Source of the DNA: Candidatus Microbacterium colombiense
GTDB lineage: Bacteria; Actinomycetota; Actinomycetes; Actinomycetales; Microbacteriaceae
Length of the DNA stretch: 64,000 nucleotides
Reading direction: 5' to 3'
Assembly (NCBI GenBank): GCA_029203165.1
Contig: CP119308.1
Span: 3,472,001 to 3,536,000 of the forward strand
Positions 50,001 to 57,706 of this stretch are shown here, in pieces. Every line of letters begins with the position of its first letter. Position 1 is the first letter of the stretch. The translations under genes were made by a program, and so were the position numbers. The notes below the pieces were generated by a model. The model did no database searches, had not been told where the DNA came from, and saw only the letters and a program-made list of their open reading frames with translations.

Positions 50001-51431
50001 GCCGCTGTCTCCCCCCCGATCGAGGTCGATCACCGAGCCGTCGATCAGGCGGGCACGCACGACGAGCGCGTCGGGCACCCCTACCCCGCCGGCGCCGGCG
50101 CGCGTGTCGATCGTGATGAGGGTCGGGTTGAAAGCAGGATCCGTGCAGAGCGTGCCTCCGACCGGGTAACTGGAATAGAGCGCCCCGGACACGTTCGTGT
50201 TGCAGGGCATGGGATCCGTGAGCGCGAACTGCATCCCGGATGCGGGTAGGTCGACCCGCATGCTGTACACGGCCTCGATCCGGAAGTCGGTTGCCGATGA
50301 GGGAAAGACATAGGCCGAGGGCGAGGGCGTTGCCGCGACCCCCCGGCCGAGCCAGGCACCCGGGTACGTCGCAGAGCGGTAGCCATTGAGATTGAGGTCG
50401 TACGCACCATCGCCGACGGTGTTGAGGAGCGGTCCGTAACCGAGCTTGGACACGGTCGCGCCGGGCAGGGATGCAACCACGGTGATGCTCGCCGATGCAC
50501 TGCTCGTCACCGTCCTGTTGCTGAGGGAGGTGCCCGTGGCGCTCACAGTGTTGACCAGAACGGTCCCGTCGGCCACGTTCGCATTCACCTTCGCAGACAC
50601 GGTGACCGGAACAGCGAGTCCATTCCCCTGGGAACACCGCTCACCGACTTGAGCGGGAGTGAGTGTAAACGTCACGGTCTGCCCGGCAACCACCGCTCCG
50701 GTAGGAGAGCTGGAGGCATAGGTGAGACCTGCCGGGAGTGTGTCGACCAGCACGAGTTTCGTGAGGTCCTCGACCCCGGTCGAACCCGCTGCCAGCGGAC
50801 AATCCCACCACAGGGTGTAGTTCACCGTGGCGCCCGGGACGTAGAAGGCCACGTCACTCGTCTTGCGAACATCGATGGATGGCTGGGCTGTCGCCGTCGA
50901 TGTCACACCCGGTGCCGTGACGGTGGGGGTTCCGTCGCTGAACGTCATGGTGGGCGTGAGCGTCCAGTTCGTTCCGTTCGGCGTGGTGTGGTTCGGCGGC
51001 GTGATCGTGATGCCGACGTTGCCCGATGTGCCCTGCACGAGATCGTCGAGTTCGATCACGAGCACACCGGCGACGATCGACCAGTTGCGGATGAGTGCGT
51101 TCGCACCGACCTTCACGTCCATCCCGGCCGCGGCACCGAGGGGGATCCGGATCACCGGGTTCTCCGCGCAGGGATCGGCGTTGACGTTGCTGCACGCGTA
51201 GGTGACGTTGTAGCCGAACGCGACGCCGGATGCCTGCGACGAGGGAGTGAGCGCCGTGATGCTCATCGAAGGCTGCGAGCTGGCATCAGCACGCGCGGCG
51301 CTCGGGGTCTGCATCCCGATACCCACCGCGAGGACGGCGACGATCCCCACGATTGCGCGAACGACGCGCGCCCAGGACCCGTCGGTCGTCATCCCCGTCA
51401 GCGCTCGCTGATCCCCAGGTCGCTTCTGCAT
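47040..51431 (-). CDS. Large LPxTG surface protein with DUF11 repeats, probable pilus tip adhesin
   Basis: 1463 residues. Signal peptide near 22-47; a long N-terminal beta-rich region follows. Three DUF11-type repeats occupy about 950-1300 (VDKATANVGDTLTYTVTAVN, VKPGDTVTYAVTVSN, VNPGDTVKYTLTITNSG). A SpaA/CNA-B domain follows with LRWDKVDD and the E-box GYQLTETKAPVGF. LPFTG is at 1418-1422, with a helix and RRRRR after it. GGGGAG precedes ATG 51431. It is the first gene of the operon; size and position suit a tip or ancillary pilin (inference). Confidence 0.88.
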   Translation of the reverse strand: MQKRPGDQRALTGMTTDGSWARVVRAIVGIVAVLAVGIGMQTPSAARADASSQPSMSITALTPSSQASGVAFGYNVTYACSNVNADPCAENPVIRIPLGAAAGMDVKVGANALIRNWSIVAGVLVIELDDLVQGTSGNVGITITPPNHTTPNGTNWTLTPTMTFSDGTPTVTAPGVTSTATAQPSIDVRKTSDVAFYVPGATVNYTLWWDCPLAAGSTGVEDLTKLVLVDTLPAGLTYASSSPTGAVVAGQTVTFTLTPAQVGERCSQGNGLAVPVTVSAKVNANVADGTVLVNTVSATGTSLSNRTVTSSASASITVVASLPGATVSKLGYGPLLNTVGDGAYDLNLNGYRSATYPGAWLGRGVAATPSPSAYVFPSSATDFRIEAVYSMRVDLPASGMQFALTDPMPCNTNVSGALYSSYPVGGTLCTDPAFNPTLITIDTRAGAGGVGVPDALVVRARLIDGSVIDLDRGGDSGEAQANGPSFRTYRVPNSAVGSVAELIFPRTAGMTSARTDIYVGGYVDEARSGGNVIRNRGGVNSYLVGDAAAFATGTTSIGSIYVKQGPQIGVTKYYVPTDKGFQFSSETFLPGPTSGDLTYTDTLPAGWTVTGPVTARVWKYGTSSWTMNLGITSTTSIDPATGRTILTVTVPKTTINALLRPGPLGDRLRFEILVPSVPPFPGNYSNTATVNLSDPQTGDICTTGTRVAGTAGAGMACSATTNFTVNPDPMSAAVRVTKSVRGSLDTAFKTFPAIGYVAAAGGDATFRLGWTNKSIASMNGVVAYDLLPRVGDTGTVAGTLQQQRGSTFRPTLTSISALPAGMTAYYSTSVNPCRAEVLPNAQNLGCADDWIAMPASPGATLLSSVRALKFVSTTTYAFDQGFSIDIGMTTPPLANASDAAWNTFATAQKNAATGQTLPPVETARVGISRQDFSHITIDKIVDKATANVGDTLTYTVTAVNDGGRDLTDITLRDTLPAGATFVSASGGGVHAGGVVTWNLANMPLGQLYSFTVAVRVAQDGATLVNRWGVDGETPVTPLHPCVAPNANHESCATTTVPAVALTFGKTADPVAGTMVKPGDTVTYAVTVSNATANTSTGGEVTDDMSEVLDKATLVTPPVVTCAPTANSCGEVQYAAGDTGFTWSSSPTAPLAGNTVATIRYTVKVDDDATGTLKNLLVEPGVVVEHPILTVDKTVDKGDGALVNPGDTVKYTLTITNSGAVASNPFSVSDDLSDVVDNATFDDASIVVTPAIGSAVFDAATERLTWTGALTAGQTVRVSYTVTVNDDAHGELRNVFLDKTVVNPLSGSLRWDKVDDSPDAGLLAGAEWTLRQLIDGEPLGASLTIVDCVQTPCGGPDKDPVAGQFLVPGLIPGGYQLTETKAPVGFVLDQTPRTVIVRGDVQVTVLDDIVNRQQTTPQLPFTGGTGTDALLVLGAGLLLLTLGLLIAQHRRRRRTTTTSPTGDA

Positions 51432-51518
51432 CTCTTCTCCCCGTCCGCGGCGCGCGAGTAGAAGCGCCCCGGAATAGGAGACTGCATATCGCGCCTACGA
51501 TCACGCCTTCCTGCCCGA

Positions 51519-51538
51519 ATCCCCTAGAGCTGGGGGAT
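51519..51538. promoter_or_regulatory. CCCCTA-type palindrome, site 3, upstream of the pilus operon
   Basis: ATCCCCTAGAGCTGGGGGAT is a palindrome with 6-bp ATCCCC/GGGGAT arms, about 90 bp upstream of the adhesin ATG. A possible -10 (TATTCC, minus strand of 51471-51476) lies downstream, placing the site roughly 60 bp before the inferred transcription start, a position suited to an activator. Confidence 0.6.
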
Positions 51539-51654
51539 CATCGCCGACTCGTCGAGAACCCCGCCGGGCGCATAGAATCGTCGTCGCGCCGTCACCCTGG
51601 CGCATCCGCCGTTCGGCGCCCGTGATCCGGCCGCCCTGCATCCGAGGTTCCGTC

Positions 51655-52239
51655 ATGCCCAGCGATCCCATCACCGTGTCCATCCGCCGCGAGGTCGATC
51701 CCGCGCGCATCACCGAGGCCACCGCATGGGTGCAGACCGGGGTGAACATGGCGAACCGCTACGCCGGATTCCTCGGCTCCGGATGGGTGCGTGCCGGCGA
51801 GGAATCGCAGATCTGGCACATGCTCTACCGCTTCTCCAACGAGAAGACCCTCGTGGCCTGGGAGAAGTCGGAAGAGCGCGAATGGTGGCTCTCGATGGGC
51901 GAGGGCTTCATACGCAGCGAACGATCCCGCAGGCGCAGCGGGATCGAGGGCTGGTTCGACGAACCGACCACCGGCACGATCACGCTTCCGACCGCCGAGG
52001 GCACCGCGAGCGTCACCGTCGTGAAGACTCCGCCGCGCTGGAAGCAGGCCGTGACGATCTGGCTGGGCTTCTTCCCGGTGAACGTGGCGTTCGCCTATGC
52101 GATGAGCCCGGTGCCGGGCTGGGACGGGCTCCCGATCTGGTTGCGCGCACTGTGCACCACGATCGTGCTGACCCCGATCATGACGTACTGGGTGCTGCCC
52201 TGGGTCACCCGCGCCCTGCGGAGCTGGCTCGCTCGCTGA
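51655..52239 (+). CDS. Antibiotic biosynthesis monooxygenase-like protein with membrane C-terminus
   Basis: 194 residues. The first about 105 residues (ITVSIRREVDPARITEATAW to WWLSMGEGF) fold like the ABM dimeric alpha/beta-barrel. The last 70 hold two membrane helices (about 127-147 and 158-180). Fusion of an ABM-like domain with two helices is seen in a group of bacterial proteins with unknown function. ATG 51655 follows CGAGG. It is convergent with xylR 6 bp away. Confidence 0.75.
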   Translation: MPSDPITVSIRREVDPARITEATAWVQTGVNMANRYAGFLGSGWVRAGEESQIWHMLYRFSNEKTLVAWEKSEEREWWLSMGEGFIRSERSRRRSGIEGWFDEPTTGTITLPTAEGTASVTVVKTPPRWKQAVTIWLGFFPVNVAFAYAMSPVPGWDGLPIWLRALCTTIVLTPIMTYWVLPWVTRALRSWLAR

Positions 52240-52245
52240 TCGCGC

Positions 52246-53433
52246 TCAGATCACGCCGACCGAGGTGAAGGCGAGTTCGGCTGCGCCCAGCAGTAGGCGA
52301 TCGGCCGCGAGGGATGCCGGGAGGATGCGCAGTCCCTCGACGTTCTCGGCCATCGCGCCGGTCGCGACGGCGGTGGCGAAGCCCTCGGGATCGCCCTCGA
52401 CGAGCATCGCGAGGAAGCCGCCGAGCACGACTACGGAGGGGTTGAGGATGTTCACTGCATCCGCAATCGCCTGCGCGAGCACCGCACGCTGGCGGCGGCA
52501 CTCCTCCTGCACCTCTCCCGGATCTCCGGATGCCCCGGCGAGCGCATCGGCCAGCGCGAGATCGTCGGCCGTGTGGAGCCCCAGTGCGGTCAGCAGGCGC
52601 GCGCGGCTGACCGCATCTTCGAGCACGGCGCCTTCGAGCACGGCGGCCTCGCCGGCATCCTGCGCGTCCCCCTCGGCGGCACGCACGCGGTTCTGTCCGA
52701 ACTCCCCGGCGTACCCCCCGACTCCCCCGACCGGCAGACCGTGCACGATGATCCCGCCACCGATGCCCGACGGTCCGCCGTTGAGATAGATGACGTCGTC
52801 CGCACCGTCGGCTGCGCCGAAGAGATGCTCGGCGAGGGCGCCCAGGCTGGCGTCGTTGCCCACGGCGACAGGCAGAGCGGCGTGTTCGGCGATCAGAGCC
52901 CGCAGCGGCGCATCGACCCACCCCAGGTGCGGTGCGTTGCGCACCAGACCGTCGGCGGCGCGCACCAGCCCGGGTACCGCGACGCCGATGCCCACGAGCC
53001 GCACGTCGCGCAGCGCGCCGACACGCCAGCGTGCGATGACTTCCGCGACGAGCTCGGCGGTCGCCGCCGCGCTCAGCACGGCGGCGGACTCGATCCGCTC
53101 GCGCACGGCGATGCGGCGGGCGAGATCGACCGCGGCGATCTCCACGGCATCCACTTCGGGGTTCACCGCGATCACGACTGTCTGCGCGGAGGCCTCGACC
53201 ACAGGTGACGGGCGCCCCACGCGCCCGACCGGGTCGGGGTCGCGCTCGATCACCCAGCCTTCGACGACCAGTTCTCCGACGAGATCGGCGACCGTGGATC
53301 TGTTCAACCCGGTCGCCGCGGTGAGCTGCGCACGAGACTGCGCGCCGCCGAGGTGCACCAGTCGCAGGATGCGGGCGAGGTTGCGCGCGCGGACTCCGTC
53401 GCCCGAGTCCTTCGGCGCAGCATCCGTCGTCAC
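52246..53433 (-). CDS. xylR: ROK-family xylose repressor
   Basis: 395 residues: N-terminal winged helix (GGAQSRAQLTAATGLNRST, VADLVGELVVEGWV) and a ROK domain with VAVGNDASLGALAEHLFG and GGIGGGIIVHGLPVGG-type glycine loops. The zinc-site cysteines are missing and GEFGQ replaces GEFGH. GTG 53433 is chosen because GGAGG lies 5 nt upstream; the longer start at 53511 falls inside the operator. Divergent from xylAB, which it should repress without xylose. Confidence 0.88.
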   Translation of the reverse strand: MTTDAAPKDSGDGVRARNLARILRLVHLGGAQSRAQLTAATGLNRSTVADLVGELVVEGWVIERDPDPVGRVGRPSPVVEASAQTVVIAVNPEVDAVEIAAVDLARRIAVRERIESAAVLSAAATAELVAEVIARWRVGALRDVRLVGIGVAVPGLVRAADGLVRNAPHLGWVDAPLRALIAEHAALPVAVGNDASLGALAEHLFGAADGADDVIYLNGGPSGIGGGIIVHGLPVGGVGGYAGEFGQNRVRAAEGDAQDAGEAAVLEGAVLEDAVSRARLLTALGLHTADDLALADALAGASGDPGEVQEECRRQRAVLAQAIADAVNILNPSVVVLGGFLAMLVEGDPEGFATAVATGAMAENVEGLRILPASLAADRLLLGAAELAFTSVGVI

Positions 53434-53473
53434 ATCGTCCTCCGTCTCGGGCCGGCGTCTCAGTCTAGAAGGC

Positions 53474-53516
53474 TGGACATCGTCGGATCCAGCATATATG
53501 TTGTTGCTCACAACAA
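53474..53516 (+). promoter_or_regulatory. xylA promoter with XylR operator
   Basis: TTGTTG (53501-53506), 4 bp, CAACAA (53511-53516) is a perfect inverted repeat matching XylR-type operators. On the plus strand TGGACA (53474-53479), a 17-bp spacer and TATGTT (53497-53502) make a promoter whose -10 overlaps the operator, so repressor would block polymerase. The site also lies in the divergent xylR leader. Confidence 0.75.
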
Positions 53517-53557
53517 TTAGGACTGCCGCCGCGTGGCGTCATCTGCAAAGGAGCATC

Positions 53558-54748
53558 ATGAGCCTCACCCCCACCCGTGCCGACAAGTTCTCGTTCGGCC
53601 TGTGGACCATCGGATACAACGGCACCGATCCCTTCGGCGGTCCCACGCGTCCGGCCCTCGACGTGGTGCACGCCGTCGAGAAGCTGTCCGAACTCGGGGC
53701 GTACGGGCTCACGTTCCACGACGACGACCTGTTCGCGTTCGGATCGACCGACGCCGAGCGCCAGACGCAGATCGATCGGCTGAAGGGCGTGCTCGCCGAC
53801 ACCGGCGTGGTCGTGCCCATGGTCACCACGAACCTCTTCTCCGCCCCGGTCTTCAAAGACGGCGGCTTCACCTCGAACGACCGCCAGGTACGCCGCTTCG
53901 CGCTGCGCAAGGTGCTGCGCAACCTCGACCTCGCCGCCGAGCTGGGCGCCCAGACCTTCGTCATGTGGGGCGGGCGCGAGGGCGCGGAGTACGACTCCGC
54001 GAAGGACGTGCGCAGTGCGCTCGAGCGCTACCGCGAGGCCGTCAACCTGCTCGGCGACTACGTGACCGACAAGGGCTACGACATCCGCTTCGCGATCGAG
54101 CCTAAGCCGAACGAGCCGCGCGGCGACATCCTGCTGCCCACGCTCGGCCACGCGATCGCCTTCATCGACTCGCTCGAGCGCCCCGAACTCGTCGGCGTGA
54201 ACCCCGAGGTCGGCCACGAGCAGATGGCCGGGCTCAACTTCACCGCCGGCATCGCGCAGGCCCTGTTCCACGGCAAGCTCTTCCACATCGACCTCAACGG
54301 TCAGCGCGGCATCAAGTACGACCAGGACCTCGTGTTCGGCCACGGCGACCTGCACAACGCGTTCTCGCTCGTCGACCTGCTCGAGAACGGCGGCCCCGGG
54401 GGCGTTCCGGCCTACGACGGCCCGCGCCACTTCGACTACAAGCCCTCGCGCACCGAAGACGAGTCCGGCGTCTGGGATTCCGCAGCGGCCAACATGCGCA
54501 CCTACCTGCTTCTCAAGGAGCGGGCCGCGGCCTTCCGCGCCGATCCCGAGGTGCAGGACGCACTGGCAGCGGCGCGCGTCGCCGAGCTCGCCACCCCCAC
54601 ACTCGGAGAGGGCGAGACCTACGACGCTCTGCTCGCCGACCGCAGCGCCTACGAGGACTTCGACGCCGATGCGTACCTCGGTGGCAAGGGCTTCGGCTTC
54701 GTGCGACTGCAGCAGCTCGCGACCGAGCACCTGCTCGGCGCCCGCTGA
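53558..54748 (+). CDS. xylA: Xylose isomerase
   Basis: 396 residues, the length of actinobacterial xylose isomerases. Clear signatures: FGLWTIGYNGTDPFGGPTRP at the start, the catalytic His in LTFHDDDLFAFG, metal ligands in IEPKPNEPRGDILLPTLGH and NPEVGHEQMAG, and FHIDLNGQRGIKYDQD. AAAGGAG precedes the ATG. It interconverts D-xylose and D-xylulose and leads the xylAB operon. Confidence 0.97.
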   Translation: MSLTPTRADKFSFGLWTIGYNGTDPFGGPTRPALDVVHAVEKLSELGAYGLTFHDDDLFAFGSTDAERQTQIDRLKGVLADTGVVVPMVTTNLFSAPVFKDGGFTSNDRQVRRFALRKVLRNLDLAAELGAQTFVMWGGREGAEYDSAKDVRSALERYREAVNLLGDYVTDKGYDIRFAIEPKPNEPRGDILLPTLGHAIAFIDSLERPELVGVNPEVGHEQMAGLNFTAGIAQALFHGKLFHIDLNGQRGIKYDQDLVFGHGDLHNAFSLVDLLENGGPGGVPAYDGPRHFDYKPSRTEDESGVWDSAAANMRTYLLLKERAAAFRADPEVQDALAAARVAELATPTLGEGETYDALLADRSAYEDFDADAYLGGKGFGFVRLQQLATEHLLGAR

Positions 54749-54755
54749 CCCGCTC

Positions 54756-56063
54756 ATGGCTCTCGCGCTCGGCGTCGACTCCTCGACGCAATCGTGCAAG
54801 ATCGTCGTGACGGATGCCGCGACCGGCGCCGTGGTGCGCAGCGGTCGGGCATCCCATCCCGACGGCACCTCGGTCGACCCGGAGTTCTGGTGGCAGGCGC
54901 TCGTCGCCGCGATCACGGATGCCGGCGGGCTCGACGACGTCGAGGCGTGGGCCATCGGCGGCCAGCAGCACGGCCTGGTGGCGCTGGATGCCGCGGGCGC
55001 CGTGATCCGCGATGCCCTGCTGTGGAACGACACCCGATCGGCGGATGCCGCGGCCGACCTGGTCGCGGAGTTCGGCGCGCAGGAGCTCGCCGACCGCACG
55101 GGACTCGTGCCCGTGGCATCCTTCACCATCTCGAAACTGCGCTGGCTGCGCGATCACGAGCCCGAGAACGCGGCGCGGGTGGCGGCGGTGGCGCTGCCGC
55201 ACGACTGGCTCACCTGGCGACTGCGGGGATACGGCCCCGCGGGGGCGGATGCCGCGCCGCTCGGCCCCGTGCTCGACGAGCTCATCACCGATCGCTCCGA
55301 CGCCTCGGGCACGGGGTACTGGAGTGCGGCGACCGGGGAGTACGACCGCGCCCTGGTGGTCGCGGCTCTGGGGCATGACGTCGTCCTGCCCCGGGTGCTG
55401 GGCGCCGACGAATCGGTGGCGGACGCCGCAGGCCGACGTGTCGGTGCGGGGGCAGGTGACAACGCCGCGGCCGCCCTCGGGCTCGGCGCTGGTCCCGGCG
55501 ACGTGGTGGTGTCGATCGGCACCAGCGGCACGGTGTTCGCCGTAGGTTCGCAGCCGTCGTCTGATGCCTCAGGCATCATCGCCGGCTTCGCGTCGGCGGA
55601 CGGTCATTTCCTGCCGCTCGTCTGCACGCTCAACGCGGCGCGGGTGCTCGACGTCACGGCGGCGCTCCTCGGCGTGGATCACGAGGAATTGAGCCGTCTC
55701 GCACTGTCGGCATCCGCTGGCGCCGCGGGCTTGGAGCTCGTGCCGTACTTCGAGGGCGAGCGCACGCCCAACCTGCCCGATGCGACCGCGACCCTCAGCG
55801 GCATGACGCTCGCATCGACCACGCGCGAGAACCTGGCGCGCGCCGCGGTGGAGGGGATGCTGTCCGGGCTCGGTGCCGGACTCGACGCGCTGCGGGAGTC
55901 GGGCGTGCCCCTGCGGCGTGCGCTGCTGATCGGCGGCGGGGCGCAGTCGGAGGCCGTGCGGGCGATAGCCCCTGCGGTGTTCGGCATCCCGGTGGAGGTG
56001 CCCGAGGCCGGGGAGTACGTCGCGCTGGGCGCCGCCCGGCAGGCCGCCGGGTTGCTCGCGTAG
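54756..56063 (+). CDS. xylB: Xylulokinase
   Basis: 435-residue FGGY kinase. LALGVDSSTQSCKIVVTDA is the N-terminal phosphate-binding loop; AIGGQQHGLVALD and WNDTRSADAAADL contact the sugar; GDVVVSIGTSGTVFAV and LIGGGAQSEAVRAIAP complete the ATP site. It starts 7 bp after xylA and phosphorylates xylulose for the pentose phosphate pathway. Somewhat shorter than E. coli XylB, as in other Actinobacteria. Confidence 0.94.
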   Translation: MALALGVDSSTQSCKIVVTDAATGAVVRSGRASHPDGTSVDPEFWWQALVAAITDAGGLDDVEAWAIGGQQHGLVALDAAGAVIRDALLWNDTRSADAAADLVAEFGAQELADRTGLVPVASFTISKLRWLRDHEPENAARVAAVALPHDWLTWRLRGYGPAGADAAPLGPVLDELITDRSDASGTGYWSAATGEYDRALVVAALGHDVVLPRVLGADESVADAAGRRVGAGAGDNAAAALGLGAGPGDVVVSIGTSGTVFAVGSQPSSDASGIIAGFASADGHFLPLVCTLNAARVLDVTAALLGVDHEELSRLALSASAGAAGLELVPYFEGERTPNLPDATATLSGMTLASTTRENLARAAVEGMLSGLGAGLDALRESGVPLRRALLIGGGAQSEAVRAIAPAVFGIPVEVPEAGEYVALGAARQAAGLLA

Positions 56064-56108
56064 TCGGGTTGCTCGCGAGGAAAGGGCGGTTCCCTCCTCC
56101 TTCACCGG

Positions 56109-56657
56109 TCAGGCGGGCGATAGACCCTCGATCAGCAGCTCCATGGCCGCCCGCGACTCCGCCTCCCAGAGAGGGCGATCGGCCGTGGATCCGATGCCGT
56201 GAAGGATGACCAGAACGGCCCCGGAAGGGATGTCCGCCCGAATCGCCCCAGCGGCGGACGCCCTCGCCATCAATTCGCCGACCGTGCGCTCCAGCTCGGT
56301 CCCGCCGTCGGCTTGCACGTCGGGACCCACCAGGGCCGCAAGCGTGCGCGCCAAGGCCGCATGCGCGATGACATAGTCCGCGAAGCCACGCAGGAATGCC
56401 GCGAGAGCCTCCCCCGGCGGACGCGTGGAGGCGCGGGCCCGGGCGCAGAGCGCGGTCACCTCATCCTGGTACACGGCAACAGCGAGAGCTTCACGCGTGG
56501 GGAAGTGACGGTACAGCGTCCCCACGCCGACACCAGCGCGGTGCGCGAAGTCATCGAACCGCAGCTGCTCGTCGCGGTCGAACGCCGTACGCGCCGCCGC
56601 CACGATGGCGTCGCGGTTGCGCCGGGCATCGGCACGCATCGGCCTCTGTTCAGGCAT
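56109..56657 (-). CDS. TetR-family transcriptional regulator
   Basis: 182 residues. The N-terminal HTH is clear (RDAIVAAARTAFDRDEQLRF and AGVGVGTLYRHFPTREALA); the C-terminal ligand domain is of the TetR_C_33-like type with FADYVIAHAALARTLAALVG. GGGGG lies before the ATG. Divergent from a reductase gene, with two matching palindromes in the gap that overlap the reductase promoter. Confidence 0.88.
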   Translation of the reverse strand: MPEQRPMRADARRNRDAIVAAARTAFDRDEQLRFDDFAHRAGVGVGTLYRHFPTREALAVAVYQDEVTALCARARASTRPPGEALAAFLRGFADYVIAHAALARTLAALVGPDVQADGGTELERTVGELMARASAAGAIRADIPSGAVLVILHGIGSTADRPLWEAESRAAMELLIEGLSPA

Positions 56658-56667
56658 CCGTCCCCCT

Positions 56668-56716
56668 TTGACAATCGGAGATGATTTCCGTATCTTAGCA
56701 TTCGGAGATAGTCTCC
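56668..56716 (+). promoter_or_regulatory. TetR-controlled promoter
   Basis: TTGACA (56668-56673), a 17-bp spacer and TATCTT (56691-56696) form a near-consensus promoter for the reductase gene. CGGAGATGATTTCCG (56676-56690) fills the spacer and CGGAGATAGTCTCC (56703-56716) covers the start region; both are imperfect palindromes with the same GGAGAT/ATCTCC-like arms, a probable pair of TetR sites. Confidence 0.8.
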
Positions 56717-56743
56717 ACTTAATCGATGACCGGGAGGATCGCG

Positions 56744-57706
56744 ATGCGCATTCTGATGTTCGGCCGCGGCGTGATCTCGACGATCTACGGTCAGGCTCTC
56801 CATGAGGCAGGGCACGACGTCGAGTTCTACATCCGCCCCGGACGCGCTGCGGTGTACGGCGACGAGGTACGACTGGATCTCATCGATGCGCGACGATCCC
56901 CTCTCGGTACACGGGTTCGCTCGTCGGCGCCTGTGCGCTTCAGAGAGACCCTCGATCCCGGGGACGGGTTCGACCTGGTCATCGTGAGCGTCGCCCATCA
57001 TCGTCTCGCTGCTGCGACCACTTTCCTCGGACCGCGAGTCGGCGACGCGACCGTGCTCGTGTTCGGCAACGTCTGGGACGAGCCTGCGGCTGCGACCGCA
57101 TCCCTTCCCGCTGCACAGGTGATGTTCGGATTCCCGCAGGCAGGCGGCGGATTCGGCGACGACGACGTGCTGCACGGCGCTCTGATGCGTGGCGTCATCC
57201 TGGGAATGTCCGGCGCCTCGCCGACCGCGCGGGAGAGAGACGTGCAGACAGCGTTCCGGAGCGCGGACCTGACCGTCCGCGTCGAGCGGGACATGCGGGG
57301 ATGGCTGTTCCTGCACTTCGCCGCCGATGTCGGCATGCACGCTCAGGGCCACCGTCACGGCGGGTTGGCCCGAATGATCGGCCATCGCCCGGCACTGCGA
57401 GATGCATTGCTGACCGCTCGGGAACTGCTGCCGATACTCACCGCTCGCGGGGTCGACCTCGCTCGGCACCGACGTGCCATGCTCCCCTATCGCATGCCGA
57501 CAGCGACCTCCGCCGCCATGGCCTGGGCCACCCGCCGCTTCTCGATCGCGCGGGCCAGCCTGGCGGCGCATACCGATCCGGATGCCGACGAACCCCGCGC
57601 CGTCCTCCACGACGCGACGCGGGAAGCCCGCAGACTCGGGGTTCCGACCCCGCGCCTCGACGCTGCCCTCGCGGCGAGCCCGCGCACCGCGAGCCGGACG
57701 ACTTAG
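56744..57706 (+). CDS. Ketopantoate reductase-like (ApbA/PanE family) protein
   Basis: 320 residues. An N-terminal Rossmann start RILMFGRGVISTIYGQAL, then DLVIVSVAHHRLAAA and a helical C-terminal domain (GWLFLHFAADVGMHAQGH) follow ApbA/PanE proteins. The nucleotide loop is GRGVIS instead of the usual GxGxxG, and true PanE catalytic residues are not obvious, so a different substrate is likely. GGGAGG precedes ATG 56744. Expression probably depends on the adjacent TetR regulator. Confidence 0.78.
   Translation: MRILMFGRGVISTIYGQALHEAGHDVEFYIRPGRAAVYGDEVRLDLIDARRSPLGTRVRSSAPVRFRETLDPGDGFDLVIVSVAHHRLAAATTFLGPRVGDATVLVFGNVWDEPAAATASLPAAQVMFGFPQAGGGFGDDDVLHGALMRGVILGMSGASPTARERDVQTAFRSADLTVRVERDMRGWLFLHFAADVGMHAQGHRHGGLARMIGHRPALRDALLTARELLPILTARGVDLARHRRAMLPYRMPTATSAAMAWATRRFSIARASLAAHTDPDADEPRAVLHDATREARRLGVPTPRLDAALAASPRTASRTT

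Noticed and set aside
53433..53511. Longer xylR start at 53511
   Set aside because: That start lies within the TTGTTG-N4-CAACAA operator and has no ribosome binding site, whereas GTG 53433 has GGAGG at good spacing.
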